Below, piece after piece: positions 24,696 through 33,777 of a stretch of 64,000 nucleotides of DNA (the stretch's first letter is position 1; each line of letters begins with the position of its first letter). This stretch comes from Hyphomicrobiales bacterium (GTDB lineage Bacteria > Pseudomonadota > Alphaproteobacteria > Rhizobiales > Rhizobiaceae): positions 1-64,000 of the forward strand of contig UBMU01000030.1 in the NCBI GenBank assembly GCA_900466605.1. Direction: 5' to 3'. The notes below the pieces were generated by a model. It saw nothing but the letters and a program-made list of their open reading frames with translations. It did no database searches and was not told the origin of the DNA. A program made the translations under genes and the position numbers.

Positions 24696-25921
24696 CCGAC
24701 ACCAAATGGGACGCAGCCGTCGTCGACAGCGGCTCGATCTACTGGAAGCGTAACCTGGTCATTTCGCTGCTTGGCTCCTTCACGACGATCGTCGCGATGA
24801 CGCTGCTCTTGCCCTTCCTGCCGCTCTATGTCGAGGAACTTGGCGTCAGCGATCACGCGGCAATCGTCCAGTGGTCCGGCATCGCCTATGGCGCGACCTT
24901 CCTGGCCGCTGCCTTCGTGGCACCGCTCTGGGGCCGACTCGGCGATATTTACGGGCGCAAGCTGATGCTGGTGCGCGCCAGCGCCGGGATGACTGTTGCG
25001 ATTTCGCTGATGGGCATGGCCGATAACGTGTGGCAACTGGTGGCGCTGCGGCTGTTCGTCGGGCTCGCGGGCGGCTATTCCTCCGGCTCGATGGTGCTGG
25101 TTGCCACGCAAACACCAAAGGACCGTTCCGCCTGGGCGCTCGGCATGCTCGCCTCCGGCATCATGGCGGGCAACCTCGTCGGTCCGCTGATCGGCGGAGC
25201 ACTGCCGCCGCTGATCGGTATCCGCAGCACGTTCCTGGCCGCGGGCGGGATGATTTTCCTGGCGTTCCTCGCGACCACTTTCCTGATCAAGGAAGAGAAG
25301 TCCCCTGCCCGCAAGCAAGCCGCGAAGGCGAGCGGCGGCTGGGCCTCGATCCCGGACAAAGGCCCCGTCATCGCAATGCTGGCAACCGGACTGCTGCTAA
25401 TGCTCGCCAACATGTCGATCGAGCCGATCATCACCGTCTATGTCGCGCAGCTGGCGGAAGATCCAGGCAGGGTAACAATGATTGCAGGCGTCGTCATGTC
25501 GGCTGCGGCACTCGGCAGCATCCTGTCGGCCTCGCGGCTCGGCAAGCTTGCCGACCGCATCGGCCACTGGCCGGTTATAGCAGGTGCGCTTGCTGTGGCC
25601 GGCCTGCTGCTGATCCCGCAGGCATTCGTTACGAACTCCTGGCAGCTGATCGTCCTGCGTTTTTTCATGGGGATCGCGCTCGGCGGGCTGCTGCCCTGCA
25701 TCTCGGCGGTCATCCGCCATAGCGTGCCTGATAGTGCGGCAGGCAGCATTCTTGGCCTGTCGGTTTCCTCGCAGTATGTCGGCCAGGTCGCCGGCCCCGT
25801 GCTCGGCGGCTTCGTCGGCGGGCACATCGGCATGCGGGCCGTTTTCCTCGGAACCTGCGTACTGCTGATTGCCGGGGCGGCCTACGCCTGGCTCGTGCGC
25901 CCGCGGGGCGGGGCGGCCTAA
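24692..25921 (+). CDS. Major facilitator superfamily transporter (DHA1 drug-efflux type)
   Basis: A 409-residue protein with 12 hydrophobic segments. Motif A between TM2 and TM3 is PLWGRLGDIYGRKLML, and TM5 carries motif C-like GNLVGPLIGG, which marks antiporters of the drug:H+ type related to TetA and MdtG. SRLGKLADRIGH is the second motif A in the C-terminal half. It starts inside the last codons of the upstream small gene and ends 2 bases from the convergent bestrophin gene. Substrate unknown. Confidence 0.9.
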   Translation: MTDTKWDAAVVDSGSIYWKRNLVISLLGSFTTIVAMTLLLPFLPLYVEELGVSDHAAIVQWSGIAYGATFLAAAFVAPLWGRLGDIYGRKLMLVRASAGMTVAISLMGMADNVWQLVALRLFVGLAGGYSSGSMVLVATQTPKDRSAWALGMLASGIMAGNLVGPLIGGALPPLIGIRSTFLAAGGMIFLAFLATTFLIKEEKSPARKQAAKASGGWASIPDKGPVIAMLATGLLLMLANMSIEPIITVYVAQLAEDPGRVTMIAGVVMSAAALGSILSASRLGKLADRIGHWPVIAGALAVAGLLLIPQAFVTNSWQLIVLRFFMGIALGGLLPCISAVIRHSVPDSAAGSILGLSVSSQYVGQVAGPVLGGFVGGHIGMRAVFLGTCVLLIAGAAYAWLVRPRGGAA

Positions 25922-25923
25922 TT

Positions 25924-26850
25924 CTACATCAGCAGGTAGTCTACAGGCGTTGGCAGCGACGGCAGGTCCGTTTCTCCCAGCGCCTCGCGAAGATTGATCT
26001 CGATCGTATCGGCAAGGGCGCCGATCGGCAGCGCGTTCGGCTGGTTGCCGAAGGGGGCTTCCAGCTCGTCGCCCAGCGCGTCGAGGCCGAAGAAGGTGTA
26101 GGCGACCAGCGCCGTCGCAAAGGGCATGAACCAGCCGAGAACGTCGTCGAAGCCGAAGGGCAACAGCAGGCAGAAGAGGTGCGCCGTGCGGTGGAGAAGA
26201 AGCGTGTAACCGAAGGGCACCGGCGTCCAGCGGATGCGCTCGCAGGAGGCCTGCGCCAGCGTCAGCTCTCCAAGTGTCTTGTCCAGTATCTGGTAGGAGA
26301 TGTCTGACAGCATGCCCTTGGCGCGCAGATCGGCAAGCTCTCGTGAGATTTCCAGCGAAATCGCTTCCGGCGGCGTGCGGCTTGCGTGATAGCGGGCCTT
26401 CAGTTCGGGCGACAGCAGGCGCTCTACCTTTTCGCGGCCACTGCCAGCGCGCAAATGCGGGACCAGCGACTGAATGAAGGCGATGACGAGCGTGACAAGG
26501 CGTCTGCGCGCGTCGACGCCAGCCACGCCATGCGCCGTTTCCAGGATCAGCGTCTGCCGGGCGAAGTGGCGCGCGGAGAAGATCATCTGTCCCCACTGCT
26601 TGCGCGCCTCCCACCAGCGGTCATAGCAGGCATTGTTGCGGAAACCCAGGAAGATGGAGATCGCGATTCCGAGAAGCGCGAAAGGCGCGCCGCTGAAGAC
26701 CGGCAAGACACCTGGCCAGACGCTGTGGATGAGGACTACCAGCGAGGAGAGAAAGCCGGTCAACAGGATCTGCGGGAAGACCTGCTTGATGATCGAGCCG
26801 CGAAGAATGAAAAAGAGCTTAAGCAGGCTGGGACGGGGGCGGACGATCAT
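25924..26850 (-). CDS. Bestrophin family protein (UPF0187/YneE)
   Basis: A 308-residue membrane protein with the bacterial bestrophin pattern: an N-terminal IVRPRPSLLKLFFILRGSI, four hydrophobic segments, FLGFRNNACYDRWWEARKQWG near residues 69-89 (the most conserved stretch) and, toward the C-terminus, FFGLDALGDELEAPFGNQPN with the acidic cluster. Bacterial homologues form pentameric ion channels, cation-selective in the studied Klebsiella member. It ends 2 bases from the MFS gene on the other strand. Confidence 0.92.
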   Translation of the reverse strand: MIVRPRPSLLKLFFILRGSIIKQVFPQILLTGFLSSLVVLIHSVWPGVLPVFSGAPFALLGIAISIFLGFRNNACYDRWWEARKQWGQMIFSARHFARQTLILETAHGVAGVDARRRLVTLVIAFIQSLVPHLRAGSGREKVERLLSPELKARYHASRTPPEAISLEISRELADLRAKGMLSDISYQILDKTLGELTLAQASCERIRWTPVPFGYTLLLHRTAHLFCLLLPFGFDDVLGWFMPFATALVAYTFFGLDALGDELEAPFGNQPNALPIGALADTIEINLREALGETDLPSLPTPVDYLLM

Positions 26851-26960
26851 GACACGGTCTTCTCGGTCGTTTGAATAACGGAATCTCGGCCTTTCCTCCC
26901 TATAGCCGACAGAATGGCCGCTGCAAGCGCGGCCATTTCATTCAGATGAGACCGAGTGTT

Positions 26961-27854
26961 TTAGCTGTCGCTTTCGCTGCGGCCGAAGGCCCAGTCCATG
27001 TAGAGCTCGAACGCCTTGCGGGTGACCGGTCCTTGCTGGAAATCCCGCCCGTCGAGGCGGTTGACGCCGACGACCTTGGAGTAGTTGCCAGTGGTGAAGA
27101 TCTCGTCGGCGTTCATGAAATCCTCGACCGATAGCGTTACTTCACGCACTTCGAAGCCTGCCTTGCGCAGGAGGCCGATGACGCGGGCACGGGTGATGCC
27201 GGCAAGGAAGGTGCGGTTGGCGATCGGCGTCGAAACGATGCCGTCCTTGACCATGAAGATGTTGGAGGTCGCCGTTTCGGCGACGTTGCCATTCATGTCG
27301 CGCATCAGCGCGTTCTCGAAACCGCGGCTCCTGGCTTCAGCGATAGCGCGACCGCTATTCGGATAGAGCGAGCCAGCCTTGGCATCCGTCATCGCCGTTT
27401 CCGGCGATGGGCGGCGGTAGGGCGAAACGGTCAGCGAATTCGGGGCATTGTTGCCGAGCGGCGCCTCGAACAGGGACAGTGCGAAGCGTGTGGATTCGCC
27501 ATCGACCGTGACGACACTGCCGGCCGAGCCATGCTCGCCCCAATACATCGGCTTGATGTAGATCGGCGTCTTGCCGTCGAACTTCTTGATGCCTTCCCAG
27601 GCCAGCGCCTCGATCTCCTCGCTGGTCTTGACCGGCTTCAGGCCCATGGCAACGGCTGAGCGGTTGACGCGCTGGCAATGCAGGTCGAGATCAGGCGCGA
27701 TGCCGTCAAACCAGCGTGCGCCGTCGAACACCGTCGAGGCCAGCCACATAGCGTGCGAGGTCGGCCCGATCAACGGCGGATTGCCGGTAAGCCACTCTCC
27801 CTCGACATAGGTCCAGGTGTTCGAGCGGGGCGATGTATCGACGGTCATTGGCAT
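26961..27854 (-). CDS. ilvE: Branched-chain amino-acid aminotransferase (class IV PLP)
   Basis: PLP enzyme that interconverts Leu, Ile and Val with their 2-keto acids. The PLP lysine is in DAKAGSLYPN and the class IV signature ETATSNIFMVKDG follows, then the phosphate-binding TFLAGITRARV. The 297-residue length is close to the usual 290-310. Rhizobia carry several paralogues, so this may be a secondary BCAT or a D-amino-acid/4-amino-4-deoxychorismate relative; the FDGARWF and YIKPMYWGE segments fit BCAT best. It is monocistronic here. Confidence 0.85.
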   Translation of the reverse strand: MPMTVDTSPRSNTWTYVEGEWLTGNPPLIGPTSHAMWLASTVFDGARWFDGIAPDLDLHCQRVNRSAVAMGLKPVKTSEEIEALAWEGIKKFDGKTPIYIKPMYWGEHGSAGSVVTVDGESTRFALSLFEAPLGNNAPNSLTVSPYRRPSPETAMTDAKAGSLYPNSGRAIAEARSRGFENALMRDMNGNVAETATSNIFMVKDGIVSTPIANRTFLAGITRARVIGLLRKAGFEVREVTLSVEDFMNADEIFTTGNYSKVVGVNRLDGRDFQQGPVTRKAFELYMDWAFGRSESDS

Positions 27855-28097
27855 CCTCCTTCAAAAGTTCGAAGAGCAAAAATCCCCGTCCGAAGAGCCG
27901 GTCAAGCGGAAATCCACGCCTCAGATTCGTACGCAAGAAAATGGCGAAGCGGCTTCGCAGGGAGTAATATTCGTGCGGGGCACTTGAGCGCTATCGATGG
28001 GTATATCACGGAAAATCATGGATCGCGCGGTTGGAGGGGGCATCAACGCCGTGCCATCATACGCCGCACATGCTGCGGCTGCCGGGGAGTGACATCG

Positions 28098-29138
28098 ATG
28101 AAAGCCATGTTTTACGACGCCTTCGAGAAGACTCCCGAGATCCGCACCCTGCCTGATCCGACGCCGAGCGAGGACGGTGTGGTCATCGCGGTCGGCGCCA
28201 CCGGGCTTTGCCGTAGCGACTGGCACGGCTGGATGGGCCACGATCCCGATATCAAGCTGCCGCATGTGCCGGGGCATGAGCTGGCCGGCAAGGTGGTTGG
28301 AACTGGAAAGGGCGTCGTCCGCTTCAAGGTCGGCGACCGGGTGACCGTACCCTTCGTTTCCGGCTGCGGCCATTGCAGCGAATGCCATTCCGGCAACCAG
28401 CAGGTCTGCCCCAACCAGTTCCAGCCGGGCTTCACCCATTGGGGTTCGTTCGCGGAATACGTGGCGATCGACTATGCCGACACCAACCTCGTGCACCTGC
28501 CCGACAGTATCGATGACGCAACGGCGGCAAGCCTCGGCTGCCGTTTTGCGACATCGTTTCGCGCCGTCGTCGACCACGCGCGCACCGGCCCCGGCGAATG
28601 GATCGCCGTGCACGGCTGCGGCGGCGTCGGCCTTTCGGCAATCATGATCGCAACCGCGCTCGGCGCGAACGCCATCGGCATCGATCTCTCCAAAGACAAG
28701 CTTGCCTTCGCCCGTGAATGCGGCGCCGTGGCGACGATCAATGCAAATAGCGTCGCCGATGTGGCCGAAGCGGTACGCGAGATCACCAAGGGTGGCGCGC
28801 ATGTCTCGATTGACGCGCTCGGCCACCCCTTAACCTGCTTCAACTCGATCAAGAATCTCCGCCGGCGCGGGCGACATGTACAGGTCGGCCTGATGCTCGG
28901 GGAACATGCCGCGCCGCAGATCCCGATGGCGCAGGTCATCGGCCACGAGCTGGAGATCTACGGCAGCCACGGTATGCAGGCCTGGCGCTACGATGCGATG
29001 CTGTCGATGCTGACTTCAGGCAAGATTGCGCCACAAAAGCTGATCAGCCGGCGCATCACACTCGAGGAAGCGATCCCCGGCCTGATGACGCTCGATCGGG
29101 CGGAAGGAATCGGGATCAGCGTCATCACGCAGTTCTGA
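28098..29138 (+). CDS. Zinc-dependent alcohol dehydrogenase (MDR family)
   Basis: The start at 28098 (MKAMFYDAFE) has GGGGAG upstream. The catalytic zinc ligands are the Cys of GLCRSDWHG and the His/Glu of PGHELAG; the structural zinc lobe has the four cysteines of CGHCSECHSGNQQVC. The NAD-binding loop is HGCGGVGLSAI. The 346-residue length is normal. It most resembles the alcohol dehydrogenases annotated as zinc-dependent in rhizobia with broad alcohol or aldehyde substrates. A longer upstream open frame has no site and is not used. Neighbouring genes give no clear pathway. Confidence 0.9.
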   Translation: MKAMFYDAFEKTPEIRTLPDPTPSEDGVVIAVGATGLCRSDWHGWMGHDPDIKLPHVPGHELAGKVVGTGKGVVRFKVGDRVTVPFVSGCGHCSECHSGNQQVCPNQFQPGFTHWGSFAEYVAIDYADTNLVHLPDSIDDATAASLGCRFATSFRAVVDHARTGPGEWIAVHGCGGVGLSAIMIATALGANAIGIDLSKDKLAFARECGAVATINANSVADVAEAVREITKGGAHVSIDALGHPLTCFNSIKNLRRRGRHVQVGLMLGEHAAPQIPMAQVIGHELEIYGSHGMQAWRYDAMLSMLTSGKIAPQKLISRRITLEEAIPGLMTLDRAEGIGISVITQF

Positions 29139-29209
29139 CAGCCCACAACCGTCCTCAATCAAAAAGAGTGATTCAGTTCGTAGTATTATTATGGTTGCAT
29201 TCCATACTG

Positions 29210-29234
29210 TCCACACCGGATGAACCGGTGTGGA
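29210..29234 (+). promoter_or_regulatory. Hairpin covering the ribosome binding site of the patatin gene
   Basis: TCCACACCGG (29210-29219) pairs with CCGGTGTGGA (29225-29234), loop ATGAA. The 3' arm includes the first three bases of the GGAGGGG ribosome binding site (29232-29238), 8 bases before the ATG. It could gate translation or be an operator. Confidence 0.5.
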
Positions 29235-29241
29235 GGGGAAA

Positions 29242-30318
29242 ATGGCAACGCGTTTCATTCTTTCTATCGACGGTGGCGGCATCCGCGGCATCATTCCAGC
29301 CGTCATCCTGGTCGAACTGGCAAGGCGCCTTGACGGGGTGCCGCTACATAAGGCCTTCGACCTGATCGCGGGAACCTCGACCGGCGGCATCATCGCGGCC
29401 GGCCTGACCTGCCCTCACCCGTCGAAGCCCGACGAAGCAGCGTGCACGCCGGACGAACTGCTCGGCCTTTATGTGAACGAAGGCGGCGAGATATTCAGGA
29501 AACCGCCGCTCGCCGATGTCATCAATCCGTTCGGTCTCAATGATCCGAGCTACAACGCCGACATGCTCGAGGCAAAGCTGAAGCAGCGCCTGGGAACCGC
29601 AACGCTGGACAAGGGCCTGTCCACTGTCCTCATCCCGGCCTACGATATCCGCAACCGTACTGCGCTTTTCATGTCGAATGCAGACAAGAAGAACAGCAAT
29701 TTCCGCTACTGGGAGGCGGCACGGGCGACCTCGGCAGCCCCGACCTATTTTCCACCGGCGCTGATCGAGCGCGTTGGGGTCAAGAAACAGGACGAACGTT
29801 TTGTGCCGCTGATCGATGGCGGGGTGTTCGCCAACGACCCCATTCTCGCGGCCTATGTCGAGGCGCGCAAGAAACCGTGGCAGGGCGATAGGCTTGTCTT
29901 CCTCTCCCTCGGAACCGGACAGCAGAACCGCCCGGTTGCCTATCAGGAGGCGAAGGACTGGGGCGCTGTCGGCTGGATGCATCCCGCCTATGATACGCCT
30001 TTGATTTCAATCCTGATGCAGGGGCAGGCAAGCACGGCTTCCTATCAGGCCAATGCACTGCTCAACCCTGATGGAACTGATCTCGATTACTCCACAGTCG
30101 TGACCGACGCGAATGCGCAGACCCTGGACTATTTCCGGCTCGACCGGCAGTTGACGCAGAAAGAAAACGACGCTCTCGACGACGCCTCGCCGGGGAATAT
30201 TGCAGCCTTGAAGGCCATCGCAATCTCCATCGCCAAGGACAACGCGAAGGCGCTAGACGAAGTCGCAAGGCGCATTCTGACAGAACAGAGCAGCGGCCAG
30301 ACAAGCGCCGCCGCTTGA
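29242..30318 (+). CDS. Patatin-like phospholipase
   Basis: The ATG at 29242 follows GGAGGGG; an in-frame GTG 12 bases earlier lies within that site and is rejected. The 358-residue protein shows the patatin catalytic dyad: oxyanion loop DGGGIRG (10-16), nucleophile Ser46 in GTSTG (44-48) and Asp192 in DGG (192-194). No signal peptide or transmembrane segment. The overall plan is like CapV-type effectors of CBASS defence, but no CD-NTase or other CBASS gene is near, so a housekeeping lipid acyl hydrolase is the safer call. A cupin gene lies downstream. Confidence 0.9.
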   Translation: MATRFILSIDGGGIRGIIPAVILVELARRLDGVPLHKAFDLIAGTSTGGIIAAGLTCPHPSKPDEAACTPDELLGLYVNEGGEIFRKPPLADVINPFGLNDPSYNADMLEAKLKQRLGTATLDKGLSTVLIPAYDIRNRTALFMSNADKKNSNFRYWEAARATSAAPTYFPPALIERVGVKKQDERFVPLIDGGVFANDPILAAYVEARKKPWQGDRLVFLSLGTGQQNRPVAYQEAKDWGAVGWMHPAYDTPLISILMQGQASTASYQANALLNPDGTDLDYSTVVTDANAQTLDYFRLDRQLTQKENDALDDASPGNIAALKAIAISIAKDNAKALDEVARRILTEQSSGQTSAAA

Positions 30319-30443
30319 AGCGGCAAACGCCAAAACCCATATGCGCCGCGACAAATCGCGACAGCGACGATGGACGGCGGCGGGTTGCCAATGCCTTCGT
30401 AAAGGTCTAACGGGCTCGCCGCCAAGAAAAAGAAAAGCGAGAC

Positions 30444-30911
30444 ATGATGTCCAACTCATTTGTGAAAGCGCCTGCCCAGGCGAGCGCGAAGGTGTTCTTC
30501 GTGCTGGGCGATCGGATCGAGCGACGGGCTCGTCTGCAGGGAGCCTGGCTCAACATCTTCGACATTACCGTACCCACGGGCAATGGGACGCCACTGCACC
30601 GCCACGCGAGCCCCGAGGTCTTCCGGATCATCGAAGGCCGGCTGACCATTCGTCGCGCGACGGAGAACGGTATCGAGGAACTCGAGGCGACGGCAGGCGA
30701 TATCGTCCACATCGAGGCAAACCAGGCGCACGCCTATTCCAATCCCGGTCCCGAAGCCGCCATCTTCTCGGCAATCGTCGACAGCGAGATGGCAGAGTTC
30801 CTTGAAACCGCCGGTTCGCAGGAGGCGCCGAAGGCGACGCCTTCAACTGAAACGATGGAACGCATGAGGGCCGCAGCCAACGCCCACGGCATCACCATCC
30901 TGGCAGCCTGA
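30444..30911 (+). CDS. Cupin-domain protein
   Basis: 155 residues with a single cupin domain. Motif 1 is GTPLHRHASPEVFRIIEGRL (His52, His54, Glu58 as metal ligands) and motif 2 is GDIVHIEANQAHAYSNPGPE (with the last metal His in AHAYSN). Such proteins range from dioxygenases to sugar isomerases and sensors; function unknown. The two possible ATGs (30444 and 30447) both follow AAAAGCGAG. It is 125 bases after the patatin gene on the same strand and is followed by a hairpin. Confidence 0.85.
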   Translation: MMSNSFVKAPAQASAKVFFVLGDRIERRARLQGAWLNIFDITVPTGNGTPLHRHASPEVFRIIEGRLTIRRATENGIEELEATAGDIVHIEANQAHAYSNPGPEAAIFSAIVDSEMAEFLETAGSQEAPKATPSTETMERMRAAANAHGITILAA

Positions 30912-31295
30912 AACTTCAAAGGCCGCGCGGACAGCAAGTTCGAGCGGCCTCATCTTCTACAACATACTGTCACATTCAGACGTTATAGGCGATTTTGCTC
31001 GCGGGCCCCTTGCGCTCGCTCCTGTTCCTCTCCAAAATTGCGACATGCCTGACAGCGACCCATCCAGTACCAGTTCCGCCCGCTCCAGCCGTGATCTTCC
31101 GGCAGATGATGGCGGCGACCACTGTAGACGAGACGACCGCGATCGCTTCGGCGTCAGGCATCCAGCACACAGCGCGGCCCCTTCCTCAATCATTGCGGCA
31201 ACAAAGCCGCGTCGCTCTGCGTCCGGACGTAACCACGCCCATTGTTTTCATCTTGAAAGGAGCGGCCCGTCTGATGCGGCCGCATTGAACCATTG
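30912..31295. other. Intergenic region, 384 bp, no supported gene
   Basis: AGGCCGC (30920-30926) and GCGGCCT (30944-30950) form the probable cupin terminator. The remaining sequence has short open frames on both strands but none with a ribosome binding site or recognisable product. It must contain the promoter of the TerC-like gene. Confidence 0.5.
30920..30950 (+). terminator. Probable terminator of the cupin gene
   Basis: A 7-bp perfect stem, AGGCCGC with GCGGCCT, 9 bases after the stop, followed by CATCTTCT. No strong T run. Confidence 0.45.
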
Positions 31296-32855
31296 ATGTT
31301 CTTCGACTGGATATCCGACCCTTCCGCCTGGGTTGGTCTGGCCACCCTCATTGTGCTCGAGATCGTTCTCGGCATCGACAACCTCGTCTTCATTGCCATT
31401 CTGGCTGACAAGCTGCCGCCGCATCAGCGCGATCGGGCGCGGTTGATCGGCCTTGCGCTCGCGCTGCTGATCCGTCTGGCATTGCTAGCCTCCATCGCCT
31501 GGGTGGTGACGCTGACGACGCCGCTCTTTACCGTCTCGGACTATGGCTTCTCCGGCCGCGATATCATTCTTATCGTCGGCGGTCTCTTCCTACTCTTCAA
31601 GGGCACAATGGAGCTGCACGAGCGACTTGAGGGACATGTCGAAAGCAGCGAGAAACGGTTGGTTCATGCGGTTTTCTGGCAGGTGATCGTGCAGATCGTC
31701 GTGCTGGACGCGGTCTTCTCCCTCGACAGTGTCATTACCGCCGTCGGCATGGTCCAGCATCTGCCAGTCATGATGATTGCCGTCATCTTTGCCGTCGGCG
31801 TGATGGTGCTGCTTTCCAAACCGCTGACGGCCTTCGTCGGCAAGCACCCAACGGTCGTCATCCTCTGCCTCGGTTTCCTGATGATGATCGGCTTCTCGCT
31901 GATTGTGGAAGGATTTGGCGTCCATCTGCCGAAGGGCTATCTCTACGCGGCAATCGGCTTCTCGGTCACCATCGAAGCGCTGAACCAACTGGCACGACAC
32001 AATCGCGAGCGGCTAATCACGCCCTCCAACATCCGCGAGCGCACCGCCGACGCGGTTCTGAACCTGCTGGGCGGCAAGCGCCCTCAGGTCACGCTTGGCT
32101 CGACCGCCGATCTGATCGCCGAGCAGACGGCCGAAGACGAAGTCTTCTCGACCGAAGAGAAGGACATGATCCAGGGTGTGCTGGCACTCGCTGGGCGATC
32201 GGCGAAGTCGGTGATGACCCCGCGCATCGATATCGACTGGCTCGACCTCGACGCGCCGCAGGCAGAGCTCCAGCACCGCATCCTGGATCTCGGCCATTCG
32301 CGTTTTCCCGTGGCGCGCGGCAGCCTCGACAATTTCATCGGCATCGCCAGCGCTCGTGACCTTCTGCGCGACATCATTGTCGACGGGGCGATCAATCCCG
32401 AGCGATCCATTCGCCAGCCGCTGGTCGTTCACGAGAGCATCAGCGCGCTGAAGCTGATGGAGCAGCTGCGGCAATCCAGCCAAGCTGTCGCCATCGTTCT
32501 CGACGAATACGGCGATCTGGAAGGCATGGTTACGCCAACCGATCTCCTGGAGGCGATCGCCGGCGAATTCCCCGACGAGGACGAGGAAAAACTTACCATC
32601 GAACGCGGCGACGACGGTTCGTTGACTGTCGACGGCTGGATCGACATTCGCCATGCCTCCAAGCTGCTCGACACCGACCTCGTCGACGAGACGGACCGAT
32701 ATTCGACGCTCGCCGGTTTCATTCTCTGGCACCTCGGCCATCTCCCGCACGAGGGCGAAGGCTTTACGGCCGGCGAACTTGCCTTCGAGGTGGTGAGATT
32801 GGACGGCCGCAACATCGACAAGGTGCGCGTCCAGCGTATCGACGAAGCTGCATAA
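31296..32855 (+). CDS. TerC family membrane protein with CBS and CorC/HlyC domains
   Basis: Starts at ATG 31296 (a TTG lies one codon earlier). Residues 1-235 form the TerC domain with seven hydrophobic segments and the motif LEIVLGIDNLVFIAI, whose acidic residues may bind metal. Two CBS motifs follow at about 290-410 (VMTPRIDIDWL, LVVHESISALKLMEQL), then a CorC_HlyC transporter-associated domain at about 430-515. This is the YegH/YoaE arrangement, linked to metal homeostasis or envelope stress. The 519-residue length is usual. tam follows 15 bases downstream on the same strand. Confidence 0.9.
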   Translation: MFFDWISDPSAWVGLATLIVLEIVLGIDNLVFIAILADKLPPHQRDRARLIGLALALLIRLALLASIAWVVTLTTPLFTVSDYGFSGRDIILIVGGLFLLFKGTMELHERLEGHVESSEKRLVHAVFWQVIVQIVVLDAVFSLDSVITAVGMVQHLPVMMIAVIFAVGVMVLLSKPLTAFVGKHPTVVILCLGFLMMIGFSLIVEGFGVHLPKGYLYAAIGFSVTIEALNQLARHNRERLITPSNIRERTADAVLNLLGGKRPQVTLGSTADLIAEQTAEDEVFSTEEKDMIQGVLALAGRSAKSVMTPRIDIDWLDLDAPQAELQHRILDLGHSRFPVARGSLDNFIGIASARDLLRDIIVDGAINPERSIRQPLVVHESISALKLMEQLRQSSQAVAIVLDEYGDLEGMVTPTDLLEAIAGEFPDEDEEKLTIERGDDGSLTVDGWIDIRHASKLLDTDLVDETDRYSTLAGFILWHLGHLPHEGEGFTAGELAFEVVRLDGRNIDKVRVQRIDEAA

Positions 32856-32870
32856 ACAAGGAGACGATCG

Positions 32871-33641
32871 ATGGCATGGTCTGCCAGCCAGTATGTCAAA
32901 TTCGAGGATGAACGCACGCGCCCGGCGCGTGATCTGTTGGCGCAGGTGCCGCTTGAGCATGTCCGTCATGCCGTCGATCTCGGCTGCGGCCCAGGCAATT
33001 CGACGGAGCTGATTGTCGAGCGTTTCGGGGCAACCGGCGTTTCTGGCCTGGACAGCGACCTGAACATGCTGGAAGCGGCCCGCAGACGCATGCCGGGTAC
33101 GCCCTTCGTGGAGGCCGACCTTGCCACCTGGCAGCCGAGCGAGCCGGCCGACCTGCTCTTTGCAAACGCAGTCTTCCAGTGGCTGCCAAACCATCTCGAC
33201 ATCTTCGACCACTTGATGGACGGGCTTGCGCCGGGCGGCGTTCTGGCCGTGCAGATGCCCGATAACCTGACCGAGCCGACCCATCTCCTGATGGAGGAGA
33301 CGGCCCACGCCGGGCCGTGGAAAACGGCCTTCGAGGCGCGGAGCGTTCGCCGCAAGCCACTGCCCTCGCCGTCGACCTACTATAGTCGGCTCATCGGCAA
33401 GGCCGCGCGCGTCGACATCTGGCATACCGCCTACAACCATCCGATGGCGGATGCTGTGGCAATCGTCGAATGGGTCAAGGGGACAGGCCTTAGGCCCTAT
33501 CTCGACCACGCCGGCGAAGAGCACCGCGAAGCGTTTCTGGCGGACTATCTCGGCCGCGTGGAAAAGGCCTATCCGAAGATGTCAGACGGTCGCGTCCTGC
33601 TGCGGTTCCCGCGTATTTTCATGGTGGCAGTGAAGGGTTGA
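32871..33641 (+). CDS. tam: Trans-aconitate 2-methyltransferase
   Basis: SAM-dependent enzyme that methylates trans-aconitate, an inhibitor of the TCA cycle. The 256-residue length matches the E. coli enzyme. The N-terminus MAWSASQYVKFEDERTRPA is the highly conserved Tam start, and the SAM-binding motif is AVDLGCGPGNST (about 39-50). The ribosome binding site is AAGGAGACG. It is likely co-transcribed with the TerC-like gene. Confidence 0.93.
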   Translation: MAWSASQYVKFEDERTRPARDLLAQVPLEHVRHAVDLGCGPGNSTELIVERFGATGVSGLDSDLNMLEAARRRMPGTPFVEADLATWQPSEPADLLFANAVFQWLPNHLDIFDHLMDGLAPGGVLAVQMPDNLTEPTHLLMEETAHAGPWKTAFEARSVRRKPLPSPSTYYSRLIGKAARVDIWHTAYNHPMADAVAIVEWVKGTGLRPYLDHAGEEHREAFLADYLGRVEKAYPKMSDGRVLLRFPRIFMVAVKG

Positions 33642-33777
33642 GCGGTAATCGGAGACAGGCGCCAGGGTAGGCCCAACTGGCTCCATCGACATTCCCTTGC
33701 AATAGGCAAGCGGCATCCTGCTGCTTGCCGCCGGACTGACGCGCACTATAGTCGAGGGAAACAGCGAGGAGACCTGC

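Noticed and set aside
25397..26614. Antisense/overlapping frame crossing the MFS and bestrophin genes
   Set aside because: It spans the convergent ends of two well-supported genes and shows no family signature.
29242..30318. Patatin gene as part of a CBASS defence system
   Set aside because: No CD-NTase, Cap2/Cap3 or other CBASS component in the surrounding 10 kb. The catalytic motifs alone do not establish it.
30957..31193. Short minus-strand frames in the gap before the TerC-like gene
   Set aside because: No ribosome binding site, no recognisable sequence, and composition like other intergenic shadows.
32013..33524. 503-codon antisense frame across the TerC-like and tam genes
   Set aside because: Both sense genes are fully recognisable. 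A single antisense frame through two unrelated genes is an artefact of codon bias.
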